64,000 bases of DNA. It comes from Eulemur rufifrons (Eukaryota > Chordata > Mammalia > Primates > Lemuridae). Of this stretch, positions 60,731 through 64,000 are shown one piece after another. Made by a program: the position numbers and the translations under genes. Positions within the stretch are counted from its first letter, which is position 1. Every line of letters begins with the position of its first letter. The stretch is taken from contig NW_027182922.1 of the NCBI RefSeq assembly GCF_041146395.1, forward strand, positions 272,501 to 336,500, written 5' to 3'. The notes below the pieces were generated by a model. It did no database searches and was not told where the DNA came from. It was given only the letters and a program-made list of their open reading frames with translations.

Positions 60731-60946
60731 CTATAGTTTAGTAGGCATACAAACATCACTCCATAGTTGCTTTCTCTGCATGAATGTAAGCGTTCCTATA
60801 TATGATTCTCCTACTTCTTCCAAACTAGAGTTTAGTATGCCTACAAACCACAACCTGATCGTTGATTTCTCTGAGTGAATGTACGCAGTCCCCAAAATGA
60901 CTCTCCCCCTTCTTCCAAAGTAGAGTTTTGCAGGCCTACAAACCAT
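60731..60946 (-). repeat. sat-93 super-repeat marker, right arm copy 2
   Basis: Inverted partner of 50645-50860 (coordinate sum 111591). It lies 2685 bp after the copy at 58046. Confidence 0.75.
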
Positions 60947-63416
60947 CCCCTGAAAGTTGGTTTCTATAAATGACGGTATGCTTTCCTATATATTACTCTT
61001 TAACTTCTTGCAAAATAGAGATTAGCATGGCTACAAAAAATCCACCCCATAATTGCTTTCTCTGCATGAATGTAAGTGTTCCCATATATCATTCTCCTAC
61101 TTCTTCCAAACTAGAGTTTAGTATGCCTACAAACCACCACATCATCGTAGCTTTCTCTGAGTGAATGTAAGCCTTCCCATATATGACTCTCACTCTGAAA
61201 CCAAAATAGAGTTTAGCACGCCTACATTCCACACCAGAGATTTGCTTTCTCTAAGTGACTCTAAGCTTTCTTATATGTGATTCTCAAACTTCGTCCAAAC
61301 TAGAGTTTAGCATGCCTAGAAAACACCACCCCACAGTTGCTTTCTCTGCATGAATGTAAGCGTTTGTATATATGACTCTGGTACTTCTTTCAAAATACAA
61401 TTTAGCAGACCGAAAAATGAACCGCCGAGAGTTGCTTTCTCTAAGTGACTGTCTGCTTTCGAACTTCTTCCAAATTATGTTTTAGCATGCCTACAAAACA
61501 CCACCCCATAGTTACTTTCTCTGCATCAATATAAGCGTTCATATATATGCCTCTCTCACTTCATCTAAATTAGAGTTTAGCAGGCCTACAAACCACGCCC
61601 CGTGAGTTGCTTTCTCTAGGTGACTGTAAACTTTCCTATATAAGAATCTCCAACTTCTTTCAAACTACAGCATGCCAACAAAACACCACACCGTGGTTGC
61701 TTTCTCTGAGTGAACATAAGCGTTCCCATATATGACTCACACTCTGTTTCCAAAATAGAATTTAGCGGATCTACAAACCAGCCCAAGATGGTTCCTTTCT
61801 CTAAGTGACTGTAATTTTCCCCAGATATGACTCTCGCACTTCCTCCAAACTACAGATTAACATGCATACCTGCGCCACCCCACAGTTGCTTTCTCTGCGT
61901 GAATGTAACCGTTCATATATATGACTCTCCTACTTCTTCCCAACTACAGTTATTATGCCTTCAAACCATCACGATAATGTTTCTTTCTCTGAGTGAATGA
62001 ATGCAAGCGTTCTCACATTTCATCCAAATTAGAGTTTAGCAGGCCTACCAATAAACTTCCGAGAGTTGTTTTCTCTGTGTCACTGTAATCTTTCCTATAT
62101 AAGACGCTCGAACTTCTTCCAAACCACAGTTTAGCATGCCAACAAAATACGACCCCAGAGTGGCTTTCTCTGCCTGAATGTAAGCGTTCATATATATGAC
62201 TCTCGTACTTCCTCCAAAATACAGTTTAGAATGCCTACAAACCACCACCCAAACGTTGCGTTCTCTGAATGAATGAAAGCATTCCCATGTTTGACTCTCA
62301 CAATTGATGCAAAGTAGAGTTTAGCAGGCCAAGAAAGGATCTCCCGAGAGTTGCTTTCTCTAGGTGACTGTAAGCTTTCCTAAATAAGACTCTCCAACTT
62401 CTTCCAAACTACAGGTTAACATGCCCACAAAACATCACCCCATAGTTTTTTCTTTGCATGAATGTAAGCATTAGTATATATGACTCTGGTACTTCTTTCA
62501 AAATACAATTTAGCAGACCTAAAAATCACCCACCAAGAGTTGCTTTCTCTAAGTGACTGTTCAGGTTTAGAACTTCTTCCAAACTATAGCATGCTTACAA
62601 AACACCACCCCGTAGTTACTTTCTCTGGGTGAATGTAAACGTTCCCAAATATCATTCTCGTACTTCTTCCAAACTATTTAGTATGCCTACAAAAACCAGC
62701 CCAATGTTGTTTCTCTGAGGGAATGTAAGCGGTCTCATGTTTGACTCTCACACTTCATCCAAATTAGATTTTAGCATGTGTACAAACAATCTCCCGAGAG
62801 TTGCTTTCCCTAGGTGATGGCAATCATTCCTGTATAAGGTTCTCCAACTTCTTCCAAACTGCAGTTTAGCATGCCTACAAAACCTGACGCTATAAGTGCT
62901 TTCTCTGCGTGAATGTAAGTGTTCCTATATAGGACTCTCGTACTTCTTCCAAACTACAGTTTAGTATGCCCTACAAACTACCACACAAACGTTGTTTTCT
63001 CTGAGTGAATGTAAGCGTTCCCATATATGACTCTCACACTTCAACCAAAATAGAGTTTAGCAGGCCTACATTCCACACCCAGAGAGTTGTTTTCTCTACG
63101 TGACTGTAAACTTTCCTATATATGACTCTCAAACTTCGTCCAAACTAGAGTTTTGCAAGCCTACAAAACACCACCCCATAGTTGTTTTCGGTGCCGGAAT
63201 GTAAGCGGCTCTACATGTGATTCTCTTGCTTCTTCCAAATTACAGGTTAGTATGCCTAGGAACCACAACCACGACGTTGCTTTCACTGAGTTCCCATATA
63301 TTATTCTAACACTTCATTGAAAATAGAGTTTAGCAGGCCTACGAAACACCCCCCGAGAGTTGCTTTCTCTAAGTGACTGTAAGCTTCCCAGATATGACTC
63401 TCGAACTTCCTCCAAA

Positions 63417-63632
63417 CTATATTTTAGTAGGCATACAAACATCACTCCATAGTTGCTTTCTCTGCGTGAAGGTAAGCGTTCCTATATACGATTCTCGTAC
63501 TTCTTCCAAACTAGAGTTGACTATGCCTACAAATCACAATCCCATCGTTGATTTCTCTGAGTGAATGCACGCGGTCCCCAATATGACTCTCCCCCTTCTT
63601 CCAAACTGGAGTTTTGCAGGTGTACAAAACAT
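63417..63632 (-). repeat. sat-93 super-repeat marker, right arm copy 3
   Basis: AAACATCACTCCATAG at 63437 corresponds to 60751, and GATTCTCAAACTTCGTCC at 63961 corresponds to 61279, giving offsets of 2686 and 2682 bp. Edges are approximate. Confidence 0.65.
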
Positions 63633-64000
63633 CCCCCGAGAGTTGGTTTCTATGACTGTAACCTTTCCTATATATTACTCCTTAACTTCTTCCAAACTAG
63701 AGATTAGCATGGCTACAAAAACGCCACCCATAATTGCTTTCTCTACGTGAATGTAAGCGTTCCCATATATCATTCTCCCACTTCTTCCAAACTAGAGTTT
63801 AGTATGCCTAGAAACCACCACGTCGTCGTTGCTTTCTCTGAGGGAATGTAAGCCTTCCCATATATGACTCTCACTCTTAAACCAAAATAGAGTTTAGCAG
63901 GCCTACTTTCCACACCCAGAGATTTGCTTTCTCTAAGTGACTGTAAGATTTCTTGTATGTGATTCTCAAACTTCGTCCAAACTAGAGTTTAGCATGCCTA

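Larger units (their letters stand above)
58046..63150 (-). repeat. Right arm of a large inverted repeat within sat-93
   Basis: Mirror image of 48441-53549. The pair 52194-52391 and 59200-59397 is identical in its 65-codon reading. Others differ at a few codons only (three of 71 between 50645-50860 and 60731-60946). Beyond about 63160 the sequence instead resembles right-arm DNA about 2.69 kb upstream, so the mirror relation ends there. Confidence 0.88.
54603..64000 (-). repeat. sat-93 satellite array, inverted polarity (about 100 monomers)
   Basis: From about 54603 to the window end every monomer reads as the reverse complement of those to the left (TTCCAAACTACAGTTTAGCA, TGCCTACAAACCACC, GTTGCTTTCTCTGAGTGAAT, GTAAGCGTTCC). 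The switch falls between CATACATACG and AGTTCCAAAATACAGC. The array continues past the window edge. Confidence 0.94.

Noticed and set aside
50427..63750. Repeated open frames on both strands in sat-93 (for example 51952-52155 and 59436-59639)
   Set aside because: They follow the trimer and the inverted duplication, start at arbitrary positions, and hold the 93-bp monomer read in one frame. Conservation is at DNA level across all positions.
47132..64000. CRISPR-like array or VNTR in a gene
   Set aside because: Repeats are contiguous diverging monomers of about 93 bp without unique spacers, in a primate genome and with no neighbouring gene.

Overview
The window is eukaryotic, almost gene-free, repetitive DNA from a primate. 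The single Alu (14291-14630) carries the extended middle linker and the 3' half typical of strepsirrhine (probably lemuriform) Alus, and the L1 at 1431-7736 has the ordinary primate layout. No host protein-coding gene, tRNA, rRNA or CRISPR array can be supported. The layout (three unrelated tandem arrays abutting each other, one made of degenerate telomere repeat) points to subtelomeric, pericentromeric or acrocentric short-arm heterochromatin.

Region 1 (1 to about 35690) is an array of about 53 head-to-tail units of roughly 546 bp, here called sat-546. It is interrupted by one full-length L1 and one Alu, which used the same target position inside the unit. Units up to about 13.5 kb (SF1) carry an internal inverted repeat that can form a 24-26 bp stem. 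Units from about 13.5 kb (SF2) have lost most of that stem and are arranged in a higher-order repeat of ten units, about 5.47 kb. Two copies are in good register and a third is rearranged.

Region 2 (35691-47131) is about 11.4 kb of degenerate CCCTAA repeat, C-rich on the + strand. The purest telomere repeat lies against sat-546, where the junction itself is present three times. Ten non-telomeric islands of up to about 200 bp recur through the block; the best-ordered part repeats every 1.87 kb.

Region 3 (47132-64000) is a third satellite with a monomer of about 92-95 bp, here called sat-93. It forms a trimer of about 283 bp and a super-repeat of about 2.69 kb. Monomer polarity flips near 54603. 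Two arms of about 5.1 kb (48441-53549 and 58046-63150) are near-identical inverted copies whose paired coordinates sum to 111591 (111595 at the inner end).

The only protein-coding content is that of the L1: an open ORF1 of 334 codons and an ORF2 broken by several stops and frameshifts. All other open frames recur with the satellite units and look like by-products of tandem duplication. Names such as sat-546 and sat-93 are labels for this report. Whether these satellites are already catalogued cannot be decided from the sequence alone.
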